64,000 nucleotides of DNA from Micromonospora sp. WMMD812 (GTDB lineage Bacteria > Actinomycetota > Actinomycetes > Mycobacteriales > Micromonosporaceae). How positions within the stretch are numbered: the first letter of the stretch is position 1; every line of letters begins with the position of its first letter. Of this stretch, positions 33,301 through 41,436 are shown in pieces. Both the position numbers and the translations under genes were made by a program. The notes below the pieces were generated by a model. It saw only the letters and a program-made list of their open reading frames with translations. It did no database searches and had not been told where the DNA came from. The stretch covers positions 6,106,501-6,170,500 of the forward strand of contig NZ_CP114904.1 in the NCBI RefSeq assembly GCF_027497215.1. Direction: 5' to 3'.

Positions 33301-34254
33301 GTGCCCGCACCCCTCGCGCCACCGAACTTCGAGCCGTCCGCGGCGTACCCCGAGGTCACGCCGGTCCGCGACGCGCTCGCCGCCGGCGACTGGCCGGCCC
33401 TGCGCGCGCTCCTCGCGCAGCACGACAGCAACGCCCGGACGTTCCTGGTCGGCGTCGCGGCGGAGGCCGAGGGCGTCGAGCCGTTCCTGCGCACGGTGGT
33501 CACCGAGGACCCGGACGACGCGCTCGCCGGGACCATGCTCGGCGCGCACCTGATCCGGGCCGGCTGGCGGATCCGCTCGTCCTACCGCGCCCAGTACGTC
33601 AGCCGGGAGCAGTTCGCCCAGTTCCACGACCACCTGCGCCGGGCCGAGCAGGTGCTGATCGACGTCACCGCCCGGCACCCCGACGACGCCACCGCCTGGA
33701 CCCAGCGGATCACCAACTGCCGGGGGCTGGAACTCGGCCAGGCCGAGGCGCGACGGCGGTACGACCGGCTGGCCCAGCACCACCCGCACCACCTGCCGGC
33801 GCAGGCCTCGCTGCTGCAACAGTTCTGCCCGAAGTGGAGCGGCACCTGGGAGCGGGCGCACGGCTTCGCCCGGGAGTGCGCCGAGGGGGCGCCGCCCGGG
33901 GCGCCCAACGCGGTGCTGGTCGCGGAGGCCCACCTGGAACAGGCCCTGGACGGCGACGGCCTCGAAGCGGCCCGGACCTACCTGCGCAGCCCGCAGGTCC
34001 GCCAGGAGATCAACGACGCGGCACACCGTTCCGTCCGGCATCCCGACTTCCGGCACGTCCACGGCTGGGTCTGGGTCCGCAGTCTCTTCGCCATGGCGTT
34101 CGTGCTCATCGAGGAGTACGCCGCGGCCGCCGAGCAGTTCCAGGCCCTGGGGCCACTCGGCGACGAGGCGATGTTCGGCTACATCGACGGCGACCACAGC
34201 AAGCAGTTCCAGCGGTTCCGTGCCGAGGCGTACCGGAAGGGTGGAGTCGCGTGA
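33301..34254 (+). CDS. TPR-like protein of unknown function
   Basis: A 317-residue soluble protein. It is rich in paired helices with alternating small residues (for example DPDDALAGTMLGAHL, FHDHLRRAEQVLIDVTARHPDDATAWTQR), so a tetratricopeptide-like scaffold is likely. Trp, His and Arg are frequent. No catalytic motif is visible. The last codons overlap the M16 peptidase gene by four bases (GTGA), so the two are co-translated and may work together. I do not recognise a named family. Confidence 0.75.
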   Translation: MPAPLAPPNFEPSAAYPEVTPVRDALAAGDWPALRALLAQHDSNARTFLVGVAAEAEGVEPFLRTVVTEDPDDALAGTMLGAHLIRAGWRIRSSYRAQYVSREQFAQFHDHLRRAEQVLIDVTARHPDDATAWTQRITNCRGLELGQAEARRRYDRLAQHHPHHLPAQASLLQQFCPKWSGTWERAHGFARECAEGAPPGAPNAVLVAEAHLEQALDGDGLEAARTYLRSPQVRQEINDAAHRSVRHPDFRHVHGWVWVRSLFAMAFVLIEEYAAAAEQFQALGPLGDEAMFGYIDGDHSKQFQRFRAEAYRKGGVA

Positions 34255-35939
34255 TCCAGCACCTGGACGTCGACGGGGTGACCACCCTGCTCGCGCCGAC
34301 CGCCGGCCCGATGCATGCCGGGCTGACCTTCCGGGTCGGCACCGCCGACGAGACGCTGGCCCGCAGCGGCATCACCCACCTGGTGGAACACCTCGCGCTC
34401 GCCCCGCTCGGGCTGGCCGACTACCACTTCAACGGCGTCACCGCGCCCATCTTCACCAGCTTCCACATGCAGGGGTCCGAGCAGGACATCGCGGACTTCC
34501 TCACCGCCGTCTGCGGAAGCCTGCTGGACCTCCCGCTCGCCCGGATGGAGGTGGAGAAGGAGATCCTCCGGACCGAGTGGAGCAGCCGCGGCACCGCGGC
34601 CATCGGCGACCTGGCGCTGTGGCGGCACGGCGCCCGCGACCACGGCCTGAGCAGCTACCCCGAGTTCGGTCTGCCCGCGCTGACCGCCGACGACCTCCGG
34701 CAGTGGGTCGCCCGTTGGTTCACCCGGGAGAACGGGGTGCTCTGGATCGCCGGTGACCGGGTGCCCGCCGGGCTGCGGCTGCCGCTGCCGGAGGGGGTCC
34801 GCCAGCCGGTCCCGCCGGTGTCGTCGGCGCTGCCGCAGACCCCGGCGTACTTCGTCAACGGGTCGCGGGCGGTGGTGCTCGACGCGGTGGTGCGGCGCCG
34901 GACCGCCGCGAACGTCTTCACCGGCGTGCTGGAGCGCGAGCTGTACCGCGCGCTGCGGCAGGAGGGCGGGCTCTCCTACGCCATCCAGACCGGCTACGAG
35001 CCTCGCGGGGACGGGCACGTGACCCTCCGCGCGCTCGCCGACGCGCTGCCCGAGAAGCAGGACGCCGTGCTCGGCGGCTTCGTCGACGTCCTCGCCAAGC
35101 TGCGGGTCGGTCGGTTCGACCAGGCCGACCTGGACGCCACCGTGGCCAAGCGGGAGGACCTCCTCGCCACCGCCGAGGTGGACGCCGCCCGGCTGCCGTC
35201 GCGCGCCCTGAACCTGCTCACCGGCGAGCCCAACCTCAGCCTGGACGAGCAGCGGGCCGAGCTGAAGGCGGTGACGATCGGCGACCTGCACGACGTGGCG
35301 CGGGAGGCGACGTCCTCCGCGCTGCTCATGGTGCCGGACGGGCACCGGGCGGACTGGGCCGGCTTCGTCGCGGCGCCCACCTGCTCCGCCGACGCCGTGG
35401 CGGGCACGACCTACCGGGAGAAGCGGGGCACCGCGGAGCTACGGGTCGGCACGGACGGGGTCAGCTACCTCGCCTCCCACGGCCCGGCCACCATCCGGTA
35501 CGCCGAGTGCGCGGTGCTGCTCGCCTGGCCGGACGGCGGCCGGCAGCTGATCGGCGAGGACGGCATCTCGCTGCGGATCGAGCCGACCCTGTTCGAGCTT
35601 CATCCCGCGACCGTCCCGACCATCGACGCCCAGGTGCCGGCCGACCGGCAGGTGGTCATGCCGGCCCGGGATCCGGAACATATCCCGCGGCCCCGGCCGG
35701 CCGAGTCGGCGGCGGGCCGGCCGGGTGGGCGGTCCTGGTGGGAGATCCCGGTGCTGGTGCTCTGCTGGCTGGCCGTGCTGGGCGTCGGCGGGCTCGCCCT
35801 CATCTTCACGGTCGGCACGTTCGCCACGCCGGCGGAGGAGCGCGACGGCTGGCTGTGGGGCATCGTCGTGGTGAGCTGGTTGCTCACTGCTATCCTCGCG
35901 TTGCCCATCGTGCTGCTGCGGCAACGGCGGCGCCGATAA
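34251..35939 (+). CDS. M16 family metallopeptidase with C-terminal membrane anchor
   Basis: A 562-residue insulinase-family protein. The inverted zinc motif HLVEH (residues 43-47) is intact and the downstream MEVEKEILRTEW supplies the third ligand Glu. A second M16 lobe follows (RELYRALRQEGGLSYAIQTGYEP). The product is roughly half to two-thirds the length of classic M16A enzymes. It ends with two hydrophobic helices (about 495-555) and an RQRRRR tail, so the catalytic part should be tethered to the membrane and face the cytoplasm. The partner gene upstream is co-translated. Substrate unknown. Confidence 0.85.
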   Translation: MIQHLDVDGVTTLLAPTAGPMHAGLTFRVGTADETLARSGITHLVEHLALAPLGLADYHFNGVTAPIFTSFHMQGSEQDIADFLTAVCGSLLDLPLARMEVEKEILRTEWSSRGTAAIGDLALWRHGARDHGLSSYPEFGLPALTADDLRQWVARWFTRENGVLWIAGDRVPAGLRLPLPEGVRQPVPPVSSALPQTPAYFVNGSRAVVLDAVVRRRTAANVFTGVLERELYRALRQEGGLSYAIQTGYEPRGDGHVTLRALADALPEKQDAVLGGFVDVLAKLRVGRFDQADLDATVAKREDLLATAEVDAARLPSRALNLLTGEPNLSLDEQRAELKAVTIGDLHDVAREATSSALLMVPDGHRADWAGFVAAPTCSADAVAGTTYREKRGTAELRVGTDGVSYLASHGPATIRYAECAVLLAWPDGGRQLIGEDGISLRIEPTLFELHPATVPTIDAQVPADRQVVMPARDPEHIPRPRPAESAAGRPGGRSWWEIPVLVLCWLAVLGVGGLALIFTVGTFATPAEERDGWLWGIVVVSWLLTAILALPIVLLRQRRRR

Positions 35940-36001
35940 GGCGCATCGGTGCCGGTGCTGGCCGGTGATCGACCGAGCGGGATAAGATCCGGCGCGGTGC
36001 C

Positions 36002-36078
36002 GGGGCGGTAGCTCAGCCGGTTAGAGCAGGGGACTCATAATCCCTCGGTCGCGGGTTCGAGTCCCGCCCGCCCCACCA
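36002..36078 (+). tRNA. tRNA with CAT anticodon (Met, possibly Ile2)
   Basis: Cloverleaf with acceptor GGGGCGG/CCGCCCC, anticodon loop CTCATAA, T-arm GCGGGTTCGAGTCCCGC and encoded CCA. The CAT anticodon means elongator Met, or Ile after lysidine modification; features such as the variable loop CGGTC do not settle this. The 3' 45 bases recur at 38402-38446. Confidence 0.93.
36034..36078 (+). repeat. attL-like direct repeat (tRNA 3' end)
   Basis: From the anticodon loop through CCA, these 45 bases are identical to 38402-38446. The pattern of an intact tRNA plus a 3' fragment is the classic footprint of tRNA-targeted integration. Confidence 0.88.
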
Positions 36079-36380
36079 AGCAAAACCCCTGGTCAGCCCT
36101 GCTGCCGACGACCCGGGCGAACCGCATCGAGGTCTGGGCCGACACCCTCAGTCCGCACTGAGTCCGCAGCAGCACGACCCGCCGCCGGTCCAAGCGGTCC
36201 GCCACCTGGTCCAGGTCGTCCTCGAACAAACTGATCTGCGACAGACCTCCGCCGGCTGATGTGCGACAGGTCGAGCCGTCTAGGCCCAGATTTCCGGCGA
36301 TCAACGCCCCGCCATGCCGGTGAGGGTGTGTACCAGGATCCTGCCGGTGCTGATGGAGGCCTTGTCGCTAGGGTCGCGTC

Positions 36381-37043
36381 ATGTCTCGGCTTTTGGGGGG
36401 CTCGGCGAGTCCGATCGGTTGGTCCGTCCAGTACATCCACGCATCGCCGGATTCTGTGCTCGACGCTGTTCGCAAGGTGCACACCGAGGTCGAGCTACGT
36501 GTCTCGCCGCCACGCCCCTATCCGGAAGTGCTGGAAAATTTGGTTCCCTTCGAGGCGCCCTGGGCACGGGAGCTCGTGATGCGGTGCGGCAATTGGACCG
36601 CGTACCTAAACAACTTCGTGAACGGCGGTGACTTGACAGGCATCGGGCCGGCCATTGCCAGGGATCTGGACGTCAGGTGCGTCGTGGCAGAGCACTCACC
36701 TCGTCATGGGCCAGGGCATGAGGGGACGCAACTGTGGGTCATGGGGCCCCAGGGCGAACCGCCGCTCATATATGAACGGACTCTGTCGGCGGTCGCTGCC
36801 GATGGCCGGTGGAAGTGGTACGAGTCCGGTTGCCCTTTGCCGTTCGAGGATCTGTCCCGGTATACCGCCCGCCGCATCCGGGACCGCCTGGATCGGGCCT
36901 TGTTGACCCGCTACCTGCAGGAACTTGGGATTCCAGCAGAGGACGATGATGCCTACGGGCATGGCGTCGTCGTGCAGCAGCTGGTCCGCTGGCCCCGCCG
37001 AACCGTGTCCCTGGCAGACGCTAACCGCGAGCTCAACAGGTAG
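36381..37043 (+). CDS. Hypothetical cytoplasmic protein in the tRNA island
   Basis: A 220-residue soluble protein with no signal peptide or membrane segment. Readable stretches include HASPDSVLDAVRKVHTEVEL, ENLVPFEAPWARELVMRCGNW and YERTLSAVAADGRWKWYESG; the last two resemble a small alpha/beta fold seen in actinobacterial proteins of unknown role. Codon use is less GC-biased than in neighbouring genes, in line with transfer. The start ATG 36381 lacks a strong ribosome site. Located inside the tRNA-bounded segment; an immunity or defence role is possible but unsupported. Confidence 0.65.
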   Translation: MSRLLGGSASPIGWSVQYIHASPDSVLDAVRKVHTEVELRVSPPRPYPEVLENLVPFEAPWARELVMRCGNWTAYLNNFVNGGDLTGIGPAIARDLDVRCVVAEHSPRHGPGHEGTQLWVMGPQGEPPLIYERTLSAVAADGRWKWYESGCPLPFEDLSRYTARRIRDRLDRALLTRYLQELGIPAEDDDAYGHGVVVQQLVRWPRRTVSLADANRELNR

Positions 37044-37670
37044 CGACACCGTTCGAGCGGCATCCGCACAATCCGCGTCCCGCGCGCCGGCTGTGCCGCA
37101 GATCAGGTGGCGGACGAACGCCGCGCATCAGTCGACGGAGGACAGCAGCGGGGTGATGTGGTTGCCGAATTGCCCTCTACAGAATCAAGGCGGCCCGCAA
37201 GCGGGCCGCACCGGCCCGGCCCCGGCCTGCTGGCGACCTCCGGCCTCGGCCGGGCCGGCCGGCCACGTTGCGGAGGACCAGAGAGATGAAGGGCTGGGCC
37301 GGAACGATCGCCGTCGGGGTTGCTCTTGTCCACTCAGGGCGGGGCGATCGCTGCCCCGCAGCAGAGCTGCTTGCCCCCGGACTCTCGTGGGTACCGCCCG
37401 CGGTTCGATGACGACGAGGACCAGGCCGTGACCCTTCCCCGGGTGCCCGATCCTCTACGCCACCCGCCCGGCGTCAAGGGCGCTGCGCGTCGGCACGCCG
37501 ATGGCCTACGGCCACCCTTGACCCCGGCCGGGCGCCGCAGTCCTTGGCACCTATCCGGGGATGGGGGCGGACTGGCGGCCACCTATCGCCGGGAGGTTGG
37601 GTGATCTGTCGATTACCCAACCAGGAGATCCGCCCCGAACGCCTCTGCGTCGTGCGCCGCCTCGGACGTG
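37044..37670. other. Non-coding stretch in the island with two hairpins
   Basis: No credible gene in these 627 bases. Two hairpins are visible: GCGGCCCGC/GCGGGCCGC (37190-37209), which could end the upstream gene, and GGTTGGGT/ACCCAACC (37595-37622), about 50 bases past the GNAT-like stop in its direction. Confidence 0.5.
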
Positions 37671-38168
37671 TCACGAGGCGCGCGGCAGCGCGAGCCAGTC
37701 CTGCCAGGTAATGTCACGGCCCAGATGACGGGGCTGCTGGAAAGGCCAGTCGGCGGCGATCCATTGCGGCACCAGCGCGTCGAGTGCGCGTTCCACCTCG
37801 CCGCCTAGGAGGTCGTCCACCACCCACCAGGAGACCTCTCCGTCGGAGCCGGTGCGCTCGGGCGGGTCGATGTAGACGCAGCCGAAGATTGCCGTCTCCT
37901 CCTCGTCCAGCAGCGCGTAGTTGAACGACTGGTGCGCGGCTATCTCCTTCTCGTGCCGCAGCAAGTCGATGCGGTCCTCTTCAAAGGTCATTGTCTCCTT
38001 CGGCCAGCCCCAGGCCGGGCCGAAGATCTCCCACAAACGCTCTCGGGAGCCCATCACGGCGGGGTAGTCGATCGCGGTGTCCGCCTCCCGGATCGGCCGC
38101 AGGTGAAGCGCGGTGTTGGGCACGGGTACGTAGACGGGGTGGACGAAGTCCTCAGGCAGCCAACTCAT
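37671..38168 (-). CDS. GNAT-like acetyltransferase-fold protein
   Basis: A 165-residue protein resembling GNAT N-acetyltransferases in outline: LRPIREADTAIDYPAVM at the N-terminus, a QSFNYALLDEEETAIFGCVYIDP beta strand pair in the middle and EVSWWVVDDLLGGEVERAL where the acetyl-CoA loop should be. The R/Q-x-x-G-x-G/A acetyl-CoA motif is not recognisable, so activity is doubtful. I use ATG 38168; an upstream TTG at 38207 would add 13 residues. Both options lack a strong ribosome site. Second gene of the tRNA-bounded segment. Confidence 0.65.
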   Translation of the reverse strand: MSWLPEDFVHPVYVPVPNTALHLRPIREADTAIDYPAVMGSRERLWEIFGPAWGWPKETMTFEEDRIDLLRHEKEIAAHQSFNYALLDEEETAIFGCVYIDPPERTGSDGEVSWWVVDDLLGGEVERALDALVPQWIAADWPFQQPRHLGRDITWQDWLALPRAS

Positions 38169-38401
38169 GAGGGCCAAGGCTACAACCGGTCGGTGCGGGA
38201 TGATCAACGGTTTCGGGCTTCACGGCGGACGACCCTCGGGCTTCGACAAGACCGCCTACCAGCTGAGACCCCGCCAAGACGAGCGGTCCGCATCTAGTCC
38301 GCAAGAGGTCGACGGACGACGGGGGAGCGGTGTGAGATGTCGAGAGGCGTTTCGTCTGCTAGACCCGCAGGTGCCCAGGCCAACGGGTCGGCCATCTTGA
38401 T

Positions 38402-38446
38402 CTCATAATCCCTCGGTCGCGGGTTCGAGTCCCGCCCGCCCCACCA
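38402..38446 (+). repeat. attR-like direct repeat (tRNA 3' fragment)
   Basis: Exact copy of the tRNA 3' 45 bases at 36034-36078, without the 5' half of a tRNA. Similarity continues loosely past the copy (CACCCTGCTCAGCC against ACCCCTGGTCAGCC). The surrounding gap 38208-38667 has no gene. Confidence 0.88.
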
Positions 38447-38667
38447 CGGAAACACCCTGCTCAGCCATGCCGACGACGACCCGGCGGCCGGCGGGACCGA
38501 TCTTGCGGTCGAAGTGCCGAGCGTGCTCCTTGCCGGCAGCATCCCGGTGCCGGAAACGCGACACTGCCGTTCGGGGTTTCGTGAAAACGAGTTCCGCCGT
38601 CACCGCCCGGGTCTGATGACGGGCGAAACCGGTGCACGCAAGGCGACCCGCCCGCGACCATGGTCGG

Positions 38668-39888
38668 ATGGGGCGACCGTCGCAGCCGGCGCAGGTCGAG
38701 AGCATCCTGCGCGGCGAGGAGGACGCCCGGCAGGTCAGCTTCCTGGAGTTGTTCTTCGACCTGGTGTTGGTCTTCGCCCTGCTCGGGGTCGTCAGCCGGA
38801 TGGTGCCGGACCTTCTCTCCGACAACCTGCGCCTGCAGTGGATGGCGCCGCTGGACCTGATCGTCCTGGCTCTGCCGCTGCTCTGGGTGTGGACGACCAC
38901 CGCGTACATCACGAGCCGGTTCGACTGCCGCAATCGCTGGATCCAGTTGCTGGTCCTGGTCAGCGCGTTCGGCCTGCTGATCATGGCGACGTCCGTGCCC
39001 TACGAGTACGAGGCACGCGGCGCCGCCTTCGCCGTCGTGTACGTGGTGCTGCACGTCGGCCGCCCCTTGCTGCTCCGGCGGTTGTTGCGGGGGCACGAGG
39101 AGGTACGGGCGCTCTACGCCCGGCTGGCCATCTGGGCCAGTGTCTCCGGCATCATCTGGCTCGCCGGGGCGGCGATGCGCGGACACCATCGGCTCATTCT
39201 GTGGTTGATCGCCCTCACCGTGGACCTGGTCGTGGCGCGGCTCAGATGGCCGATACCCGGCGTGCGCCGACCACCGATCAGCGGATGGGGGATGGCCAGC
39301 AGCAGTCACCTCCCCGAGCGCTACCAGCAACTGTTGCTGATCGCGCTCGGCGAGACGGTGGTGTCGATAGGCCTCACCTACGCCAATCACCCCGCCACGC
39401 TCGCCGCAACGGTGGCCCTGGTGATCACATTCCTGTCGTCCGTGGTGATGTGGCGGATCTACTTCTATCGCGCTGGCCAGGTGCTCGCCGAGGCCGTCGA
39501 GATGTCGTCGAATCGGGCGGCCGCCGGCGGGATCATCGGAGTGGCCCATCTGCTCATGGTGCTCGGCATCACCTTGGCCGCGGCTGGCTCGGAAGTCGTG
39601 CTGGCGCATCCTTCCGGGAAAGCCAAGCTGGTCTGGCTCGTGGCCATCCTCGGCGGGCCGGCGCTCTTCCTGTTCGGCCGCAGTCGGCTGGAACGAGCCG
39701 TCTTCAACCGGCTCGCCCTGCGCCGGCTCGTCGGCATCGCCGTTCTGGCCCTGCTGGCGCCGCCGCTGTTCTTCGCCCCGCCGCTGCTCGCCGCCGCCGT
39801 CGCTACCGTCGTGCTGTTCGGCGTCGCCCTCGCGGACGCGCGCCGCGCCGCCGGACGCCCACCGGAGGCCCCGTCCCCGTCTGCCTAG
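38668..39888 (+). CDS. LtrA family low-temperature-requirement membrane protein
   Basis: A 406-residue polytopic membrane protein of the LtrA family. The hallmark VSFLELFFDLVLVFAL lies near residue 25, and another family segment, ERYQQLLLIALGETVVSIG, is in the middle. About ten hydrophobic helices are visible. The start at ATG 38668 (MGRPSQPAQVESILRGEED) fits the usual family N-terminus, though no strong ribosome site is visible. LtrA was named from a Listeria cold-growth mutant; its activity is unknown. It lies just outside the perfect tRNA repeat but before a degenerate third copy. Confidence 0.88.
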   Translation: MGRPSQPAQVESILRGEEDARQVSFLELFFDLVLVFALLGVVSRMVPDLLSDNLRLQWMAPLDLIVLALPLLWVWTTTAYITSRFDCRNRWIQLLVLVSAFGLLIMATSVPYEYEARGAAFAVVYVVLHVGRPLLLRRLLRGHEEVRALYARLAIWASVSGIIWLAGAAMRGHHRLILWLIALTVDLVVARLRWPIPGVRRPPISGWGMASSSHLPERYQQLLLIALGETVVSIGLTYANHPATLAATVALVITFLSSVVMWRIYFYRAGQVLAEAVEMSSNRAAAGGIIGVAHLLMVLGITLAAAGSEVVLAHPSGKAKLVWLVAILGGPALFLFGRSRLERAVFNRLALRRLVGIAVLALLAPPLFFAPPLLAAAVATVVLFGVALADARRAAGRPPEAPSPSA

Positions 39889-39997
39889 CGGAGACGGTAG
39901 GCATTAGGTCGACAAGAGGTCCACGGACGGCGGGGTTGTGGTGAGAGTCCGCCCACCCCACCGGAGATCCCCTGGTCAGCCACTCGCGCGGCGGACG
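39889..39997. repeat. Degenerate third copy of the att-flanking sequence
   Basis: GAGAGTCCGCCCACCCCACC (39951-39970) followed by CCCCTGGTCAGCC (39978-39990) resembles the end of the tRNA repeat plus its downstream flank at 36060-36103. Upstream, GACAAGAGGTCCACGGACG matches CGCAAGAGGTCGACGGACG before the second copy. It looks like an old, decayed attachment site. Confidence 0.5.
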
Positions 39998-40864
39998 CTA
40001 CCCGACCGTCGCAGTCAGGCCTTCGCCTCCGCGGCCGGCTGCGATGAGCGCGTCGAGTCTCGCCGCCACCTCCGGTAGTCCGCCGTCGCCGAGAGGTCGG
40101 CCGGCTCGCAGGTCGATGAGGTGGCGGACGACCGTCAGGTGCTCGGTGAGGTTCGCGGGGCCCGGGGGATAGGCGGCCTGGTGCAGCTCCGAGACGGTGG
40201 CGGACACCGCCGTGACCACGTGGCCCAGCTGGCTGCCTGCCGTGCGGGCGAACTCTGTCACGTCGATACCGGCCGCACGCGCGGCGTCCAGGGCTCGTAG
40301 CAGGCCGAGTTGGGCGTCGTACCACACCCCGAAGAGGGCGAGGTCCCAGACCGCGGCCGCCTCCGGCGATTCTCCGACGAAGCGTGGCCTGCTCAACAGC
40401 TCGAGGGTCGCCGTGTGCTGCTCGAACGCGTGCCGGGAGCCGCTGTACAAGATCGTTGCGGCGTCGGTGCCGATCGTCTCGGGCGAGGCTTGAATCCCCG
40501 CGTCGAGGTACTGCGCGCCCAGGCTGGTGACCCGACGGGCGGCCAGCCGCGCCTCGCCGGCGGTGCCCGTGTACATCCCGACGATCGTCCGCCCGGACAG
40601 GTCCGTGTCGAGCTGGGCAAGGCACTGCTCCACCGCTGGGTAGTCCGTGAGGGTCAGGAGAATGAGGGTGCTGGACGACACAGCCTCCCGGACGGAGCGC
40701 GCTCGCCGCGCCCCCGCGGTCACCAGGTCGGCCGCGCGACTCTCGGTACGGTTCCACACCGCGACGTCACGCCCGGCTCCCAACAATCGATGTACCACCG
40801 CACGACCGATGGCCCCCGTGCCAATGACCGCGATCCTGGATGCTGCCCTGTTGATGTCGACCAT
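39998..40864 (-). CDS. NAD(P)-dependent imine-reductase-like oxidoreductase
   Basis: A 288-residue beta-hydroxyacid-dehydrogenase / imine-reductase-type enzyme. The Rossmann fold begins IAVIGTGAIGRAVVHRLLGAGRDV with the NADP-type tail NRTES. The C-terminal helical domain starts with AAAVWDLALFGVWYDAQLGLLRAL, the pattern of imine reductases that dimerise by domain exchange. I use ATG 40864; ATG 40882 and TTG 40885 are in-frame alternatives and none has a clear ribosome site. Probably reduces a cyclic imine or related carbonyl compound. Natural substrate unknown. Confidence 0.82.
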   Translation of the reverse strand: MVDINRAASRIAVIGTGAIGRAVVHRLLGAGRDVAVWNRTESRAADLVTAGARRARSVREAVSSSTLILLTLTDYPAVEQCLAQLDTDLSGRTIVGMYTGTAGEARLAARRVTSLGAQYLDAGIQASPETIGTDAATILYSGSRHAFEQHTATLELLSRPRFVGESPEAAAVWDLALFGVWYDAQLGLLRALDAARAAGIDVTEFARTAGSQLGHVVTAVSATVSELHQAAYPPGPANLTEHLTVVRHLIDLRAGRPLGDGGLPEVAARLDALIAAGRGGEGLTATVG

Positions 40865-40982
40865 GGAGTGAGCTTCAACCATCAACCGTGCTTGAGGTCA
40901 ACCCGACGGATCCAACGCCACGCACTGTCCTACGCGCCCTCGACGTCGACCGGTCCACGCGGTCCGGGCCAGGGTCGGGTCA

Positions 40983-41371
40983 TGCCCTTGACCGCCAAGG
41001 TCGTCGACCGGTTCGAGGCCGCCAGGCCGCGACTGGAGGCCATCGCCTACCGCCTCCTCGGCTCCGCCGCGGAGGTCGAGGATGCCGTCCAGGAGGCGTT
41101 CCTGCGCTGGCAGGCGGCCGACGTCGACCGCATCGAGGTCCCCGAGGCCTGGCTGACGAAGGTCCTCACCGACGGTGTTCGGCGACTTCGCCGACTTCTG
41201 GATTCCGTTCCAGGGCGGTCAGGGCCCGGCCCCGGCTACCTCGTGGCCCGACCCGAGTCGCAGCGCGACCGGCTGCGTGACCTGCTCGCCGCCCCGCCGC
41301 CCACCGCGCCGGACGACGCGATCCGGCTCACCGCCCGCGCCTGGGCGGTCCGCGGCACCGCCTCCGGCTGA
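40983..41371 (+). pseudogene. Relic: ECF sigma factor N-terminus joined to methyltransferase C-terminus
   Basis: The first 60 codons encode sigma-70 region 2 of a SigJ-like ECF factor (RFEAARPRLEAIAYRLLGSAAEVEDAVQEAFLRW ... PEAWLTKVLT). Just after, at about 41170, the sequence switches to the C-terminal end of a SAM-dependent methyltransferase. FGDFADFWIPFQGGQGPAP is read in another frame, and after a one-base loss in the CCCCGG run near 41235 the main frame resumes with GYLVARPESQRDRLRD ... RLTARAWAVRG. So two genes were fused by a deletion and then frameshifted. Sigma region 4 is missing, so no working sigma factor is expected. Confidence 0.75.
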
Positions 41372-41436
41372 CGTCAGGTCACCGCCGACGGGAGTCACCG
41401 CCGGACCGCGAGCAACCGCCCGGCGGCGGCAGCGGA

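Larger units (their letters stand above)
36079..38446. mobile_element. tRNA-bounded genomic segment (2.37 kb), no integrase seen
   Basis: DNA between the two 45-bp repeats. It is visibly less GC-rich in places (for example CGCTCATATATGAACGG near 36765) and carries one unknown gene and one GNAT-like gene. No tyrosine or serine recombinase is visible, so it is a decayed or passenger-type element. The first 300 bases (36079-36380) contain no convincing gene. Confidence 0.65.

Noticed and set aside
36035..36304. Minus-strand frame ending in GRAGLEPATEGL next to the tRNA
   Set aside because: This C-terminus is the antisense translation of the tRNA 3' end, a well-known annotation artefact. No supporting family or ribosome site; the same artefact appears at the second tRNA copy and at tRNA-Asn.
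36079..36380. Remnant of an integrase gene at the left end of the tRNA segment
   Set aside because: Translated all frames by eye and found no catalytic Arg/His/Tyr pattern or recognisable recombinase stretch.
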